This document shows, piece by piece, positions 23,228-32,706 of a stretch of DNA of 32,778 nucleotides. Source of the DNA: Clostridiaceae bacterium (GTDB taxonomy: Bacteria > Bacillota > Clostridia > DSM-8532); NCBI GenBank assembly GCA_012523685.1, contig JAAYTR010000236.1, forward strand, positions 1 to 32,778, written 5' to 3'. Positions within the stretch are counted from its first letter, which is position 1. Every line of letters starts with the position of its first letter. The translations under genes and the position numbers were made by a program. The notes below the pieces were generated by a model. The model had not been told where the DNA came from, did no database searches, and was given only the letters and a program-made list of their open reading frames with translations.

Positions 23228-24364
23228 TTGGCTGAAAAGAGAGATTATTACGAGGTGCTTGGTGTATCAAAACAGGCATCCCCTGAAGATATAAAAAAGG
23301 CTTACAGAAAGCTGGCCAAAAAATACCATCCGGATATTAATCCGGGTGATAAAAATGCGGAAGCAATGTTTAAAGAAGTAAATGAAGCCTACAGCGTATT
23401 AAGTGATGAGCAAAAGCGCTCCAGTTACGACCGTTTCGGGCATGCTGCCTTTGACGGTACAGGGGGTGGTTTTAGCGGATTTGATGGTTTTGGCTTTGGC
23501 GGGTTGGATGATCTTTTTGAAACATTTATGGGCGGAGGCTTTGGAAGGAGCAGGAGAAGCGGCCGTAACGGGCCTGTCCGGGGTAAAGATATTCAGTATT
23601 CTGTAGAAATTACTTTTGAAGAAGCAGCATTTGGTGTAACTAAGGAAATACCAATAACCAGGATGCAAACCTGTACTAAATGCAGCGGAACCGGTGCAAA
23701 GCCCGGAACTACACCGGAAAACTGCAAGAAATGTCAGGGAACAGGGCAAGTGCGTTATTCGCAGGTAACACCTTTTGGTCAGTTCGTTAATGTAAAGACA
23801 TGCGATGTATGTAATGGTGAGGGTAAGATAATAAGTCAACCTTGCGAGACATGTCATGGTAAAGCAAGGGTATCAAAGAATTCGAGAATAAGCTTGAACA
23901 TTCCTGCCGGAATTGATGATGGTCAAACCATATCTCTGAAAGGTGAAGGCGAATCAGGCCTTAGGGGTGGTCCGTCAGGCGATTTGTATGTGATAATACA
24001 TATAATGCCCCATGCAATATTTAAACGGGAAGGCTATGATGTTGTTTGTGATATACCAGTATCGTTTACACAGGCGGCTTTAGGAGCCGAAATCGACATT
24101 CCCACCATCGATGGTATAATAAAGTATAACATTCCTGAAGGGACCCAGACCTCCACTGTTTTCAAGTTAAAAGGTAAAGGAATAAAGCGTCTGAGAAGTA
24201 ATACCAGGGGAGATCAATATATTCGTGTGAATGTTGAAGTACCCACAAAACTATCTCAGAAGCAAAAAGAACTACTGCGTCAATTTGCCGACATCAGTGG
24301 TGATGAAGGGCTCGAACAGAAAAAGGGATTTTTCGAGAAAGTAAGAGATATATTTAAAGAGTGA
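23228..24364 (+). CDS. dnaJ: Chaperone DnaJ (Hsp40)
   Basis: A 378-residue DnaJ that stimulates DnaK ATPase and delivers substrates. The J domain has HPD at 34-36. A Gly/Phe-rich region spans about 75-115. The zinc-finger region (149-213) has four motifs: [24 protein letters not shown] and CETCHGKA; the fourth ends in Ala instead of Gly. The C-terminal substrate domains follow. The start is TTG at 23228, supported by GGAGGG at 23216-23221; no in-frame ATG could start the J domain. It follows a 266-base gap rather than abutting dnaK. Confidence 0.97.
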   Translation: MAEKRDYYEVLGVSKQASPEDIKKAYRKLAKKYHPDINPGDKNAEAMFKEVNEAYSVLSDEQKRSSYDRFGHAAFDGTGGGFSGFDGFGFGGLDDLFETFMGGGFGRSRRSGRNGPVRGKDIQYSVEITFEEAAFGVTKEIPITRMQTCTKCSGTGAKPGTTPENCKKCQGTGQVRYSQVTPFGQFVNVKTCDVCNGEGKIISQPCETCHGKARVSKNSRISLNIPAGIDDGQTISLKGEGESGLRGGPSGDLYVIIHIMPHAIFKREGYDVVCDIPVSFTQAALGAEIDIPTIDGIIKYNIPEGTQTSTVFKLKGKGIKRLRSNTRGDQYIRVNVEVPTKLSQKQKELLRQFADISGDEGLEQKKGFFEKVRDIFKE

Positions 24365-24377
24365 AAGCAGGTATCCT

Positions 24378-25310
24378 ATGAAATGGATAGAAGTGTCAGT
24401 CAGAACGACACATGAAGCATCTGAAGCAATAGCCGAGAAGTTTATGAATATGGGAGCGAACGGGACTGAAATGGTTGACCCGACAGCGTTTCGCCAAGTC
24501 CTCGAAAACAACAGGTATCTTGATTATGCTGATGATGGAACAATAGAGAAATACGGAACTGACGTCATTGTTAAAGCCTACTTTTCAGATGAGCTCAGCC
24601 CCATAGCTATAACTGATGAGATTAAGCTTTTTCTGGACAGTATTTCCAATTATATTAATATTGGTCCCGGGGAGGTAAAATATACCCTGCGAGACGATAC
24701 CGAATGGAAAGATGCGTGGAAACAATATTTTAAGCCTTTTAAGTTTACCGAAACAATAGTGATTAAACCAAGCTGGGAAGAATACGTTCCCCGGGAAGAT
24801 GAGATAGTTATTGAGATGGACCCGGGAATGGCCTTTGGAACAGGGACTCATGAAACAACAAAAATGTGTGCTTTATTAGGTGAGAAGCTTTTAAGGAAGA
24901 ATGACAGAGTACTGGATCTTGGATGCGGAACAGCTATATTAGGGATTTTAGCTGCCAAGCTTGGTGCATCATCAATCCTGGCCGTAGATATAGATAATGC
25001 CTCTGTTAAGACGGCTCGACAGAATATTGATAATAATGGAGAAACAAACAGAATCCAGGTGATGCGGGGCGTATTGAATGATGTTCCTGAAGAAGCCTTC
25101 GATTTGATATTTATTAACATTATTGCAGATGTTATTATTGAAATATCTACGGATATAAAGAAATATGTAAAAAGCGGAACAAATATAATACTTTCGGGGA
25201 TTATAAAGGGACGAAAAGCCGAAGTTAAAAGAAAGTATTCAGACTTGGGCTTTATTCTTATTGATGAAATGAATATGGGAGAGTGGGAGGCGATGGTTTT
25301 TCGTGCATAG
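24378..25310 (+). CDS. prmA: Ribosomal protein L11 methyltransferase PrmA
   Basis: A 310-residue SAM-dependent enzyme that trimethylates ribosomal protein L11. The N-terminal L11-recognition domain (MKWIEVSV...) is followed by DPGMAFGTGTHETTKM (148-163), the SAM motif VLDLGCGTAILGI (178-190) and NIIADVI near residue 250. The ATG is 13 bases after dnaJ, a common order in Firmicutes (dnaJ-prmA-rsmE). It overlaps rsmE by 8 bases. Confidence 0.96.
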   Translation: MKWIEVSVRTTHEASEAIAEKFMNMGANGTEMVDPTAFRQVLENNRYLDYADDGTIEKYGTDVIVKAYFSDELSPIAITDEIKLFLDSISNYINIGPGEVKYTLRDDTEWKDAWKQYFKPFKFTETIVIKPSWEEYVPREDEIVIEMDPGMAFGTGTHETTKMCALLGEKLLRKNDRVLDLGCGTAILGILAAKLGASSILAVDIDNASVKTARQNIDNNGETNRIQVMRGVLNDVPEEAFDLIFINIIADVIIEISTDIKKYVKSGTNIILSGIIKGRKAEVKRKYSDLGFILIDEMNMGEWEAMVFRA

Positions 25311-26052
25311 ATTTATTGTCTCTCCCGATAATATCCAGAATGATAAAATAACACTTGAGGGGGATGATTTAAAACATTTACGACAGGTATTGAGGCTCAA
25401 ACCCGGAGATACAATACATGTATTTGACGGGAGCGGTGTCGAATACGAAGCAGTTATTTTTTCTTTGGAGAAATTTAGAGCAATCGCTGAAATTAAAGCT
25501 GTCTTCCAAGCAGAAACAGAACCTCAAACCCGTGTTACCCTGTTTCAGGGTCTGCCAAAAGGTGAAAAAATGGATCTTATCATACAAAAAAGCGTAGAAT
25601 TGGGTGTCCATAGGATAAACCCTGTTATAACAAACAGGACTGTTGTGAAGCTAAATGAATCAGACAGCAAAAAAAAGACAGAGCGCTGGTCAAGGATAGC
25701 CAGGGAAGCTGCAAAGCAATGTCGCAGAGCCTACGTCCCCGAGGTTACAGAACCAATAACATTTGATGAGGCTTTGAGAAAAGCTGAACCCTTTGGTGCA
25801 GCTTTATTATTATATGAAAACGAAGCAAAAAAATGTTTGAAAGAAACACTGAAATGTTATAATATTAATAAGATTAGGGATATCGCACTGTTTGTCGGGC
25901 CGGAAGGCGGTTTTGCACATCAGGAAGTGGAAGATTGTGCAAATTTAGGTTACGACATAGTGAGTTTAGGAAAACGGATATTAAGAGTAGAAACCGCCAC
26001 TATTTCTGTCCTTTCAATTATAATGTATGAGATGGGTGAAATAAATTTATGA
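25303..26052 (+). CDS. rsmE: 16S rRNA (uracil-1498-N3)-methyltransferase RsmE
   Basis: A 249-residue SPOUT methyltransferase of 16S rRNA U1498. Residues 1-70 form a PUA-like domain (GDDLKHLRQVLRLKPGD). The catalytic knot is marked by GLPKGEKMDLIIQKSVELGV (83-102), FVGPEGGF (197-204) and LGKRILRVETA (222-232). GTG at 25303 is the start, inside the end of prmA, with GGGAGG about 12 bases upstream. It overlaps the next gene by four bases (ATGA). Confidence 0.96.
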   Translation: MHRFIVSPDNIQNDKITLEGDDLKHLRQVLRLKPGDTIHVFDGSGVEYEAVIFSLEKFRAIAEIKAVFQAETEPQTRVTLFQGLPKGEKMDLIIQKSVELGVHRINPVITNRTVVKLNESDSKKKTERWSRIAREAAKQCRRAYVPEVTEPITFDEALRKAEPFGAALLLYENEAKKCLKETLKCYNINKIRDIALFVGPEGGFAHQEVEDCANLGYDIVSLGKRILRVETATISVLSIIMYEMGEINL

Positions 26053-26426
26053 GTAAGATTACTTTTGTTATTACTGATGATGCTATATTTATGCGAACCC
26101 TATTAAGAAAAATTATTGAGCAATCTGATGAATACGAAGTTGTCGGTGAAGCATCCAATGGCCATGAAGCTATTGCTGCTGCGAAAAAGTATCAACCCGA
26201 TATTTTGACTTTAGATATTACTATGCCTGAGATGGATGGAATCCAGGCTGTCAAGGAAATCTTAAAAGTTAGCCCGAAAACGCGTATTATAATGGTTTCG
26301 GCGATGGGTCAGCAGTCAATGGTTATTGAAGCCATAAAACAGGGAGCCAAGGACTTTGTTGTGAAACCCTTTGATAAATCAAGGGTCTACCAGTCAATCA
26401 GGAATGTTCTTGCTATGGATAAATAA
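26049..26426 (+). CDS. CheY-like single-domain response regulator
   Basis: A 125-residue receiver with no output domain. It has the acidic pair Asp10/Asp11, the phosphorylation site Asp56 in LTLDITMPEMDG, Ser84 in MVSAMGQQ, and Lys106 in VVKPFD, so all catalytic residues are present. Its start overlaps the rsmE stop by 4 bases, implying coupled translation. It has the proportions of CheY, yet no chemotaxis operon surrounds it. A pairing with the CheA-like protein at 17905 or the CheX-like protein at 4255 is possible but not shown. Confidence 0.93.
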   Translation: MSKITFVITDDAIFMRTLLRKIIEQSDEYEVVGEASNGHEAIAAAKKYQPDILTLDITMPEMDGIQAVKEILKVSPKTRIIMVSAMGQQSMVIEAIKQGAKDFVVKPFDKSRVYQSIRNVLAMDK

Positions 26427-26459
26427 ATTTTACATGTAAGTTAAGGAGTATTTAATTTA

Positions 26460-27335
26460 ATGCTGAGAAGTATGACCGGCTTCGGCCATTGTGAGTATAC
26501 AGAACAGGATATTACTTTTACAATTGAAATAAAAACTGTAAATCATCGATATAGCGACATCTTTCTTAGAATGCCGAAACAGCTTTCACCCTTTGAAGAA
26601 CTGATACGTTCCCTTACCTTAGCAAAAATACAAAGGGGAAAGGTCGATATCTACATAACCTATGAAAATAAATCCTCTGACTTTCAGGAGGTAATACTTG
26701 ATGAAGGACTTGCGAAAGCCTACTGTGATGCAATGAGAAGAATTTCATCTAATCTTGGGCTCAGAGACGATATATCGGCTACATCTTTAGCCCGTTTTCC
26801 TGATATTATAAAGGTTGAGAAACAGGACAATAACGAGGAAGTCGGTAAGATCTTAGAAAAGGCTTTTAGCTTAGCCCTTGAAGAACTTATACAGATGAGG
26901 ACCCGGGAAGGTGAGAAGCTTAAAGAAAGCCTATTTGCAAACCTTTCGTCAATTGAAACATATATCGGAATAATTTGCGAAAAAGCTCCACTTGTTGTAA
27001 AAGAGTATAAAGAAAAACTTGAGGCAAGATTATCGGAGCTGATTGATCTGGAAATGGTTGATCAGGGCCGGATTGCCACAGAAGTTGCGTTATTTGCTGA
27101 TAAATGCAGTATAGATGAAGAGCTTGTCAGGTTAAAAAGTCATATTATGCAAATGAGAGAAATGCTGAACGTCGGCAGCCCGGTTGGTAAAAAAGCAGAT
27201 TTTTTAATCCAGGAAATGAACAGAGAAGTTAATACAATAGGATCAAAAGCAAGCGATATAGATATTACACGAAATGTAGTTGAACTAAAAAGTGAAATTG
27301 AAAAGTTACGGGAACAAATACAGAATATTGAATAG
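26460..27335 (+). CDS. yicC: YicC/YloC family endoribonuclease
   Basis: A 291-residue YicC-family protein, members of which are endoribonucleases affecting small RNA and mRNA turnover. It has the conserved N-terminal MLRSMTGFG, VNHRYSDIFLRMPKQLSPFE, QRGKVDIYI, and the C-terminal DUF1732 segment (GKKADFLIQEMNREVNTIGSKASD is split across the family motif). AAGGAG is upstream. The order yicC-remA-gmk-rpoZ is typical in Firmicutes. Confidence 0.93.
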   Translation: MLRSMTGFGHCEYTEQDITFTIEIKTVNHRYSDIFLRMPKQLSPFEELIRSLTLAKIQRGKVDIYITYENKSSDFQEVILDEGLAKAYCDAMRRISSNLGLRDDISATSLARFPDIIKVEKQDNNEEVGKILEKAFSLALEELIQMRTREGEKLKESLFANLSSIETYIGIICEKAPLVVKEYKEKLEARLSELIDLEMVDQGRIATEVALFADKCSIDEELVRLKSHIMQMREMLNVGSPVGKKADFLIQEMNREVNTIGSKASDIDITRNVVELKSEIEKLREQIQNIE

Positions 27336-27356
27336 TAGATAAAAAGGAGGCGCTTT

Positions 27357-27653
27357 ATGAAACTAATAAACGTTGGGTTTGGAAATATGGTTTCTGCAAA
27401 TAAAATAGTAGCTATTGTCAGCCCTGAATCGGCGCCTATAAAACGAATTATACAAGAAGGAAGAGAGCGTGGGGTCCTGATAGATGCCACCTATGGGAGA
27501 AGAACACGTGCTGTTATTATAACAGACAGCGATCACGTTATTCTGTCTGCTCTTCAGCCTGAAACAGTTGCCAGCAGAATGCAGGACCTGGAAGAAGATT
27601 CTGATGGTGAGACTTTGAAGAAAAATAAGCCCGAACGGGAGGCAAATATATGA
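27357..27653 (+). CDS. remA: RemA/DUF370 family DNA-binding regulator
   Basis: A 98-residue DUF370 protein, homologous to B. subtilis RemA (YlzA), a DNA-binding protein that activates matrix and osmoprotection genes there. It shows [20 protein letters not shown], a conserved [18 protein letters not shown] segment and a short charged tail. AAGGAGG lies just upstream. It overlaps gmk by four bases. The regulated genes in this organism are unknown. Confidence 0.92.
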   Translation: MKLINVGFGNMVSANKIVAIVSPESAPIKRIIQEGRERGVLIDATYGRRTRAVIITDSDHVILSALQPETVASRMQDLEEDSDGETLKKNKPEREANI

Positions 27654-28255
27654 ATCCGGGTTTACTATTAGTAGTATCGGGACCAGCCGGAGTGGGTAAG
27701 GGTACTATAGTACGAAAAATGATGGAGAATGACACTAAGTTTGTTTTTTCAGTTTCTGCTACATCGCGGGTTCCCAGAGCCAACGAAAGTGAAGGAAAAA
27801 ACTACTACTATAAGACCAGAGAACAATTTGAGGAAATGATAAAAAATGATGAACTGTTAGAATGGGTGGAATACTGCGGAAATTACTACGGAACCCCCAG
27901 AGACCTCGTTTGCAGAGAAATAGAAAAAGGAAATGTAGTAATACTTGAAATTGAGGTTGATGGAGCACTTAATGTAAAGAGGCTTTTCCCTGATTGCGTG
28001 CTCTGTTTTATAATTCCACCGGATTTTGATGAGCTTGAGAAAAGACTCCGGGGAAGAGGAACTGATACTGAGGAATCAATAATAAGCAGACTTTCAAGGG
28101 CAAAAGAAGAATTTAAATACTTAGATAAATATGACTATTTAGTAGTGAACGACAGTATAGAAAATGCCACACAAAGATTTATCAGCATAGTACAGGCTGA
28201 ACAAATGAGAACAAATAGAAATCAGTCATTAATAAATAAATTTAAGAATATTTGA
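27650..28255 (+). CDS. gmk: Guanylate kinase
   Basis: A 201-residue kinase turning GMP into GDP with ATP. The P-loop is GPAGVGKGT (11-19), Ala replacing the commoner Ser. The GMP-binding region includes [19 protein letters not shown], and a lid [11 protein letters not shown] follows. ATG overlaps remA. It connects the purine pathway to GTP and to (p)ppGpp control. Confidence 0.97.
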   Translation: MNPGLLLVVSGPAGVGKGTIVRKMMENDTKFVFSVSATSRVPRANESEGKNYYYKTREQFEEMIKNDELLEWVEYCGNYYGTPRDLVCREIEKGNVVILEIEVDGALNVKRLFPDCVLCFIIPPDFDELEKRLRGRGTDTEESIISRLSRAKEEFKYLDKYDYLVVNDSIENATQRFISIVQAEQMRTNRNQSLINKFKNI

Positions 28256-28269
28256 GGAGTTGAATTATT

Positions 28270-28527
28270 ATGATTTATCCCCCGATGTCTTCTTTATTGG
28301 AGAAGGTTGACAGCCGATATACGTTAGCCATTTTAATAGCTAAACGTGCCCGCATGCTGACCAATGGAGCACAGAAGCTTACGGACTATAATACCGACAA
28401 GGCTGTGACCCTTGCCATACATGAAATAAATGAGGGAAATATAACTTATCACAAGGTCAAAAAACCTCAGCTAACACATGAGAATATGGTTGAGGCTTCA
28501 CTAAACAGTATCGAGGATCAAGCTTAG
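28270..28527 (+). CDS. rpoZ: DNA-directed RNA polymerase omega subunit
   Basis: An 85-residue omega subunit that stabilises RNA polymerase. N-terminal MIYPPMSSLLEKVDSRYTLA and AKRARMLT are as in the family, then NTDKAVTLAIHEINEGNI. It starts 14 bases after gmk with TGAGGAG upstream. Confidence 0.95.
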   Translation: MIYPPMSSLLEKVDSRYTLAILIAKRARMLTNGAQKLTDYNTDKAVTLAIHEINEGNITYHKVKKPQLTHENMVEASLNSIEDQA

Positions 28528-28560
28528 CAAATTAATAGTAACATACAGGAGGAATAATAG

Positions 28561-29949
28561 ATGCAGTTTGAAAAAACCATGGACAAAGTGGTCGCGCTGT
28601 GTAAAAACCGTGGCTTTATTTTTCAGGGGTCAGAGATTTATGACGGGCTTGCCAACACTTGGGATTATGGTCCGTTAGGTGTTGAGTTTAAAAATAATGT
28701 TAAAAAAGCCTGGTGGAAAAAGTTTATTCAGGAAAGCCCTTATAATGTAGGGGTTGATTGTGCTATCCTGATGAATCCGCAAGTTTGGGTGGCTTCCGGT
28801 CATGTAGGAGGATTTTCAGATCCTCGTGTTGATTGTAAACAGTGTAAAACAAGACATAGAGCAGATAAAATTATTGAAGATTTTAACATAGAGAATAATA
28901 TTGAAATGGCTGTGGACGGTCTGCCAAATGATGTAATGACAGCCTATATGAAAGAAAAAAATATTCCGTGTCCTAATTGCGGTTCACATGATTTTACCGA
29001 TATAAGAAAATTCAATCTTATGTTTAAAACCTTCCAGGGCGTTACCGAGGATTCTAAGAATGAGATATATCTGAGACCTGAAACAGCTCAGGGTATATTT
29101 GTCAATTTTAAGAATGTTCAAAGAACAACCCGTAAGAAAATACCCTTTGGCATAGGCCAAATAGGTAAATCATTCAGAAACGAAATCACTCCCGGCAATT
29201 TCACATTTAGAACAAGAGAGTTTGAACAAATGGAACTGGAATTCTTCTGTGAACCCGGGACCGATCTGGAATGGTTCCATTACTGGAAGGATTTTTGTAA
29301 AAACTGGTTGATTAGTCTTGGCATGAAAGAAGAAAATATAAGGATGCGTGATCATTCGAAGGAAGAACTGTCTCATTACAGCAAGGCTACCACTGACATA
29401 GAGTTCAAATTTCCATTTGGATGGGGCGAGCTTTGGGGTATTGCCGATCGTACAGATTTTGACTTAAAGCAGCATATGGAGCATGCAAAAGAGGATTTAT
29501 CATACTTTGATCCTATAAAAAATGAAAAGTATATCCCATATTGTGTTGAGCCGTCATTAGGAGCCGACCGCGTCACTTTGGCCTTTTTATGTGACGCCTA
29601 TGATGAAGAAGAAGTGTCTGAAGGTGATGTGAGAACCGTATTGAGATTACATCCATACCTTGCACCTGTGAAAGCTGCAGTACTACCTCTGTCGAAAAAA
29701 CTCTCCGATCAGGCTTTCAAAATTTATGAATCTCTCAGCAAGGAATTTGTATGTGAGTTTGATGATGCCGGTTCAATTGGAAAGCGCTATAGAAGACAGG
29801 ACGAAATCGGCACACCATATTGTATTACTTTTGACTTTGATTCTTTAGAAGATGATTGCATCACAGTACGTGAACGTGATACAATGCAACAGGTAAGAAT
29901 ACCAATTAAAGAATTAAACGGATTTTTAAAGGATAAGATATTATTCTAG
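28561..29949 (+). CDS. glyS: Glycyl-tRNA synthetase, homodimeric type
   Basis: A 462-residue class II synthetase of the alpha2 type (also called GlyQS), distinct from the alpha2beta2 GlyQ/GlyS pair. It charges tRNA-Gly. Class II motifs include [25 protein letters not shown] and the ATP/glycine-site [18 protein letters not shown]...CPNCG pair suggests a zinc ribbon in the insertion. The C-terminal anticodon-binding domain has [26 protein letters not shown] is 7-12 bases upstream. It follows rpoZ by 33 bases with no T-box leader. Confidence 0.97.
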   Translation: MQFEKTMDKVVALCKNRGFIFQGSEIYDGLANTWDYGPLGVEFKNNVKKAWWKKFIQESPYNVGVDCAILMNPQVWVASGHVGGFSDPRVDCKQCKTRHRADKIIEDFNIENNIEMAVDGLPNDVMTAYMKEKNIPCPNCGSHDFTDIRKFNLMFKTFQGVTEDSKNEIYLRPETAQGIFVNFKNVQRTTRKKIPFGIGQIGKSFRNEITPGNFTFRTREFEQMELEFFCEPGTDLEWFHYWKDFCKNWLISLGMKEENIRMRDHSKEELSHYSKATTDIEFKFPFGWGELWGIADRTDFDLKQHMEHAKEDLSYFDPIKNEKYIPYCVEPSLGADRVTLAFLCDAYDEEEVSEGDVRTVLRLHPYLAPVKAAVLPLSKKLSDQAFKIYESLSKEFVCEFDDAGSIGKRYRRQDEIGTPYCITFDFDSLEDDCITVRERDTMQQVRIPIKELNGFLKDKILF

Positions 29950-29956
29950 TTACAGG

Positions 29957-29977
29957 AAAGCAAGAATTGCTTTTATT
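29957..29977 (+). other. Weak hairpin between glyS and ppdK
   Basis: AAAGCAA-GAA-TTGCTTT followed by TATTATAAAA. The stem is only 7 AT-rich pairs, so at best a leaky terminator; ppdK may still be partly co-transcribed. Confidence 0.3.
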
Positions 29978-29999
29978 ATAAAATCAGGAGGTAGTATAA

Positions 30000-32630
30000 A
30001 TGGCGAAATACGTATATCTCTTCAGTGAAGGAAATGCTTCAATGAGGAATTTGCTTGGTGGAAAGGGTGCTAATCTGGCTGAGATGACAGGCCTTGGGTT
30101 GCCGGTTCCAAGAGGTTTTACAGTCACAACCGAGGCTTGCACAAGGTATTATCAAGATGGACAGAAAATTTCTAAGGATATTGAAGAAGAAATTTATCAA
30201 TATCTTATCAAAATGGAGCAGATAGTAGAAAAACAGTTTGGTAATCCTGAAAATCCGTTACTTGTATCGGTTCGTTCAGGTTCAAGAGCATCAATGCCGG
30301 GTATGATGGATACAATCCTTAATCTCGGTCTTAATGACGTTGTTGTAGAGGGACTTGCAAAGCTTACAAATAATCCAAGATTCGCATATGACAGCTATAG
30401 AAGATTTATACACATGTTCAGCGATGTTGTTATGGGTATTGAAAAGAATAAGTTTGAACACCTGTTGCAGACAATGAAGAATAATAAAGGTGTTAAGCTG
30501 GATACCGACCTGAATGCCGACGATTTAAAAAATCTTGTTGTGCAGTACAAAGACCTTTACAAAAAAGAAATGGGCAAAGATTTCCCTCAGAACCCGAGAG
30601 AACAGCTCATGGAAGCAGTCAAGGCAGTATTCCGCTCATGGGATAATCCTCGTGCTATTTACTATCGTCGTATGAATGATATTCCAAGTGACTGGGGCAC
30701 CGCTGTAAACGTACAGGAAATGGTTTACGGTAATATGGGCGAGGATTCAGGTACAGGAGTTGCGTTTACCCGTAATCCTTCGACCGGGGAGAAGAAGCTC
30801 TACGGAGAATTCCTAATGAATGCTCAGGGCGAGGATGTTGTTGCAGGTATCCGTACCCCTCAATCTATTGACCAGCTTAAGGATACAAACCCCGAAGCAT
30901 ATGACCAGTTTGTAAAAATAGCACATACCCTTGAAAATCACTATCGTGACATGCAGGATATGGAGTTTACAATTGAACGTGGTAAATTATTCATGCTTCA
31001 GACCAGAAATGGTAAACGTACTGCTCAGGCTGCACTGAAAATAGCTGTAGATTTGGTCAGCGAAGGTATGATTACCAAGGAAGAAGCTATATTGAAAGTA
31101 GACCCCAAGCAGCTTGATTCACTGCTCCACCCGAATTTCGAGGCAAAAACATTAAAAGCTGCAAAGCCTATAGCAAAAGGTCTTCCCGCTTCTCCAGGTG
31201 CGGCAACCGGAAAAGTTTACTTTACAGCAGAGGATGCTACGGCCGCATTTGCCAACGGAGAAAAAATGATAATTCTTGTACGTGTAGAGACTTCTCCGGA
31301 AGACATTGAAGGCATGCATGTTTCTCAGGGATTCCTGACCGCCCGCGGTGGAATGACCTCCCACGCAGCCGTTGTTGCCCGTGGCATGGGAAGATGCTGT
31401 GTAGCCGGTTGTGGTGAGCTGAGAATTGATGAAGCCGGTAAGAAATTTACAGATGCGGCCGGAAATGTTTATAGAGAAGGTGACTGGATTTCTCTTGACG
31501 GTTCTACCGGTAACGTTTATGCAGGTCAATTGCCTACAGTTGCTCCTGAACTTACAGGCGATTTTGGAAAGTTTATGGCATGGGCAGACGAAATTAGAAT
31601 GTTGAAGGTAAGAACAAATGCCGATACCCCTGCAGATGCAGCTCAAGCATTTAACTTCGGCGCTGAAGGAATCGGGCTGTGCCGTACCGAGCACATGTTC
31701 TTTGAAGGCGAAAGAATTAAGGCAATGCGTGAAATGATAGTTTCCCGTACAGAGGAACAAAGAAGAAAGGCTCTTGATAAATTGCTTCCAATGCAAAGAA
31801 AAGATTTTGAGGGACTTTTCCGTGAAATGAAGGGTCATCCTGTTACCATTCGCTATTTAGATCCTCCTCTACATGAATTCTTGCCTCAGGCTGATGGTGA
31901 CATCAGAAATCTGGCTGACGATATGGGTATGAGCTATGACGATCTTAAGGCTATTGTGGAAAGCTTACACGAGTTTAATCCTATGATGGGTCACCGTGGA
32001 TGCCGTCTGGCTGTATCATATCCTGAAATTGCGGAAATGCAGACCAGAGCTGTTATAGAGGCTGCTATTAATGTAAATAAGGAAGGTATGAGTGTTGTTC
32101 CGGAAATTATGATTCCTCTTGTAGGAGATGTTAAGGAATTACAGTATGTTAAAGATGTTGTTGTAAAAACTGCTGATGAAATAATCGAAAAAGCCGGAGT
32201 TGACCTTAAGTACATGGTGGGAACCATGCTTGAGATTCCCAGAGCTGCTTTAACAGCTGACGAAATTGCTAAAGAAGCAGAATTCTTCTCTTTCGGAACC
32301 AATGACCTTACACAGATGACTTTCGGATTCTCACGTGACGATGCTGGTAACTTCCTCGAAGATTACTATGCAAAGAAAATTTATGAATCTGATCCTTTTG
32401 CCAAACTTGATCAAACAGGTGTTGGTAAATTAGTTGAAATGGCAGTTAAATTAGGGAAGAAGACTCGTCCTGATATCAAACTGGGTATCTGCGGTGAGCA
32501 CGGTGGAGAGCCTTCATCAGTTGAATTCTGCCACAGAGTGGGATTGAATTATGTATCCTGTTCACCATTCCGTGTGCCGATTGCCCGTCTGGCAGCAGCA
32601 CAGGCTCAGGTTAATAACCCTAGAAAATAA
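30000..32630 (+). CDS. ppdK: Pyruvate, phosphate dikinase
   Basis: An 876-residue PPDK interconverting phosphoenolpyruvate, AMP and PPi with pyruvate, ATP and Pi. It has an N-terminal nucleotide-binding domain (GGKGANLAEMTGLGLPVP; SVRSGSRASMPGMMDTILN), the phospho-His domain with Thr453-Ser454-His455 in GGMTSHAAVVARG, and a C-terminal PEP/pyruvate barrel with GTNDLTQMTFGFSRDD and GICGEHGGEP (Cys831). His455 and Cys831 fall at the same numbers as in the C. symbiosum enzyme. AGGAGG is 8 bases upstream of the ATG. In anaerobes it works in glycolysis or gluconeogenesis and helps set PPi levels. Confidence 0.98.
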   Translation: MAKYVYLFSEGNASMRNLLGGKGANLAEMTGLGLPVPRGFTVTTEACTRYYQDGQKISKDIEEEIYQYLIKMEQIVEKQFGNPENPLLVSVRSGSRASMPGMMDTILNLGLNDVVVEGLAKLTNNPRFAYDSYRRFIHMFSDVVMGIEKNKFEHLLQTMKNNKGVKLDTDLNADDLKNLVVQYKDLYKKEMGKDFPQNPREQLMEAVKAVFRSWDNPRAIYYRRMNDIPSDWGTAVNVQEMVYGNMGEDSGTGVAFTRNPSTGEKKLYGEFLMNAQGEDVVAGIRTPQSIDQLKDTNPEAYDQFVKIAHTLENHYRDMQDMEFTIERGKLFMLQTRNGKRTAQAALKIAVDLVSEGMITKEEAILKVDPKQLDSLLHPNFEAKTLKAAKPIAKGLPASPGAATGKVYFTAEDATAAFANGEKMIILVRVETSPEDIEGMHVSQGFLTARGGMTSHAAVVARGMGRCCVAGCGELRIDEAGKKFTDAAGNVYREGDWISLDGSTGNVYAGQLPTVAPELTGDFGKFMAWADEIRMLKVRTNADTPADAAQAFNFGAEGIGLCRTEHMFFEGERIKAMREMIVSRTEEQRRKALDKLLPMQRKDFEGLFREMKGHPVTIRYLDPPLHEFLPQADGDIRNLADDMGMSYDDLKAIVESLHEFNPMMGHRGCRLAVSYPEIAEMQTRAVIEAAINVNKEGMSVVPEIMIPLVGDVKELQYVKDVVVKTADEIIEKAGVDLKYMVGTMLEIPRAALTADEIAKEAEFFSFGTNDLTQMTFGFSRDDAGNFLEDYYAKKIYESDPFAKLDQTGVGKLVEMAVKLGKKTRPDIKLGICGEHGGEPSSVEFCHRVGLNYVSCSPFRVPIARLAAAQAQVNNPRK

Positions 32631-32661
32631 AGAACAAAAATTATAAACAAAAAAAGCTAAT

Positions 32662-32706
32662 CAGGGCATTATCTCTTAATATAGTAAGGATAATGCCCTG
32701 TTTTAT
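32662..32706 (+). terminator. Terminator after ppdK
   Basis: CAGGGCATTATC (32662-32673) pairs perfectly over 12 bases with GATAATGCCCTG (32689-32700), followed by TTTTATAT. The last 72 bases of the window hold nothing recognisable. Confidence 0.93.

Noticed and set aside
23399-23857. 152-codon - strand frame inside dnaJ
   Set aside because: Antisense to the G/F-rich and zinc-finger region of dnaJ; composition and lack of a ribosome binding site point to a shadow.
28528-28560. T-box riboswitch before glyS
   Set aside because: Only 33 bases separate rpoZ and glyS; there is no room and no T-box motif.
31152-31838. 228-codon open frame on the - strand inside ppdK
   Set aside because: Entirely antisense to the well-supported PPDK frame; no ribosome binding site or recognisable domain, and its Ser/His/Cys-rich composition is typical of a shadow frame.
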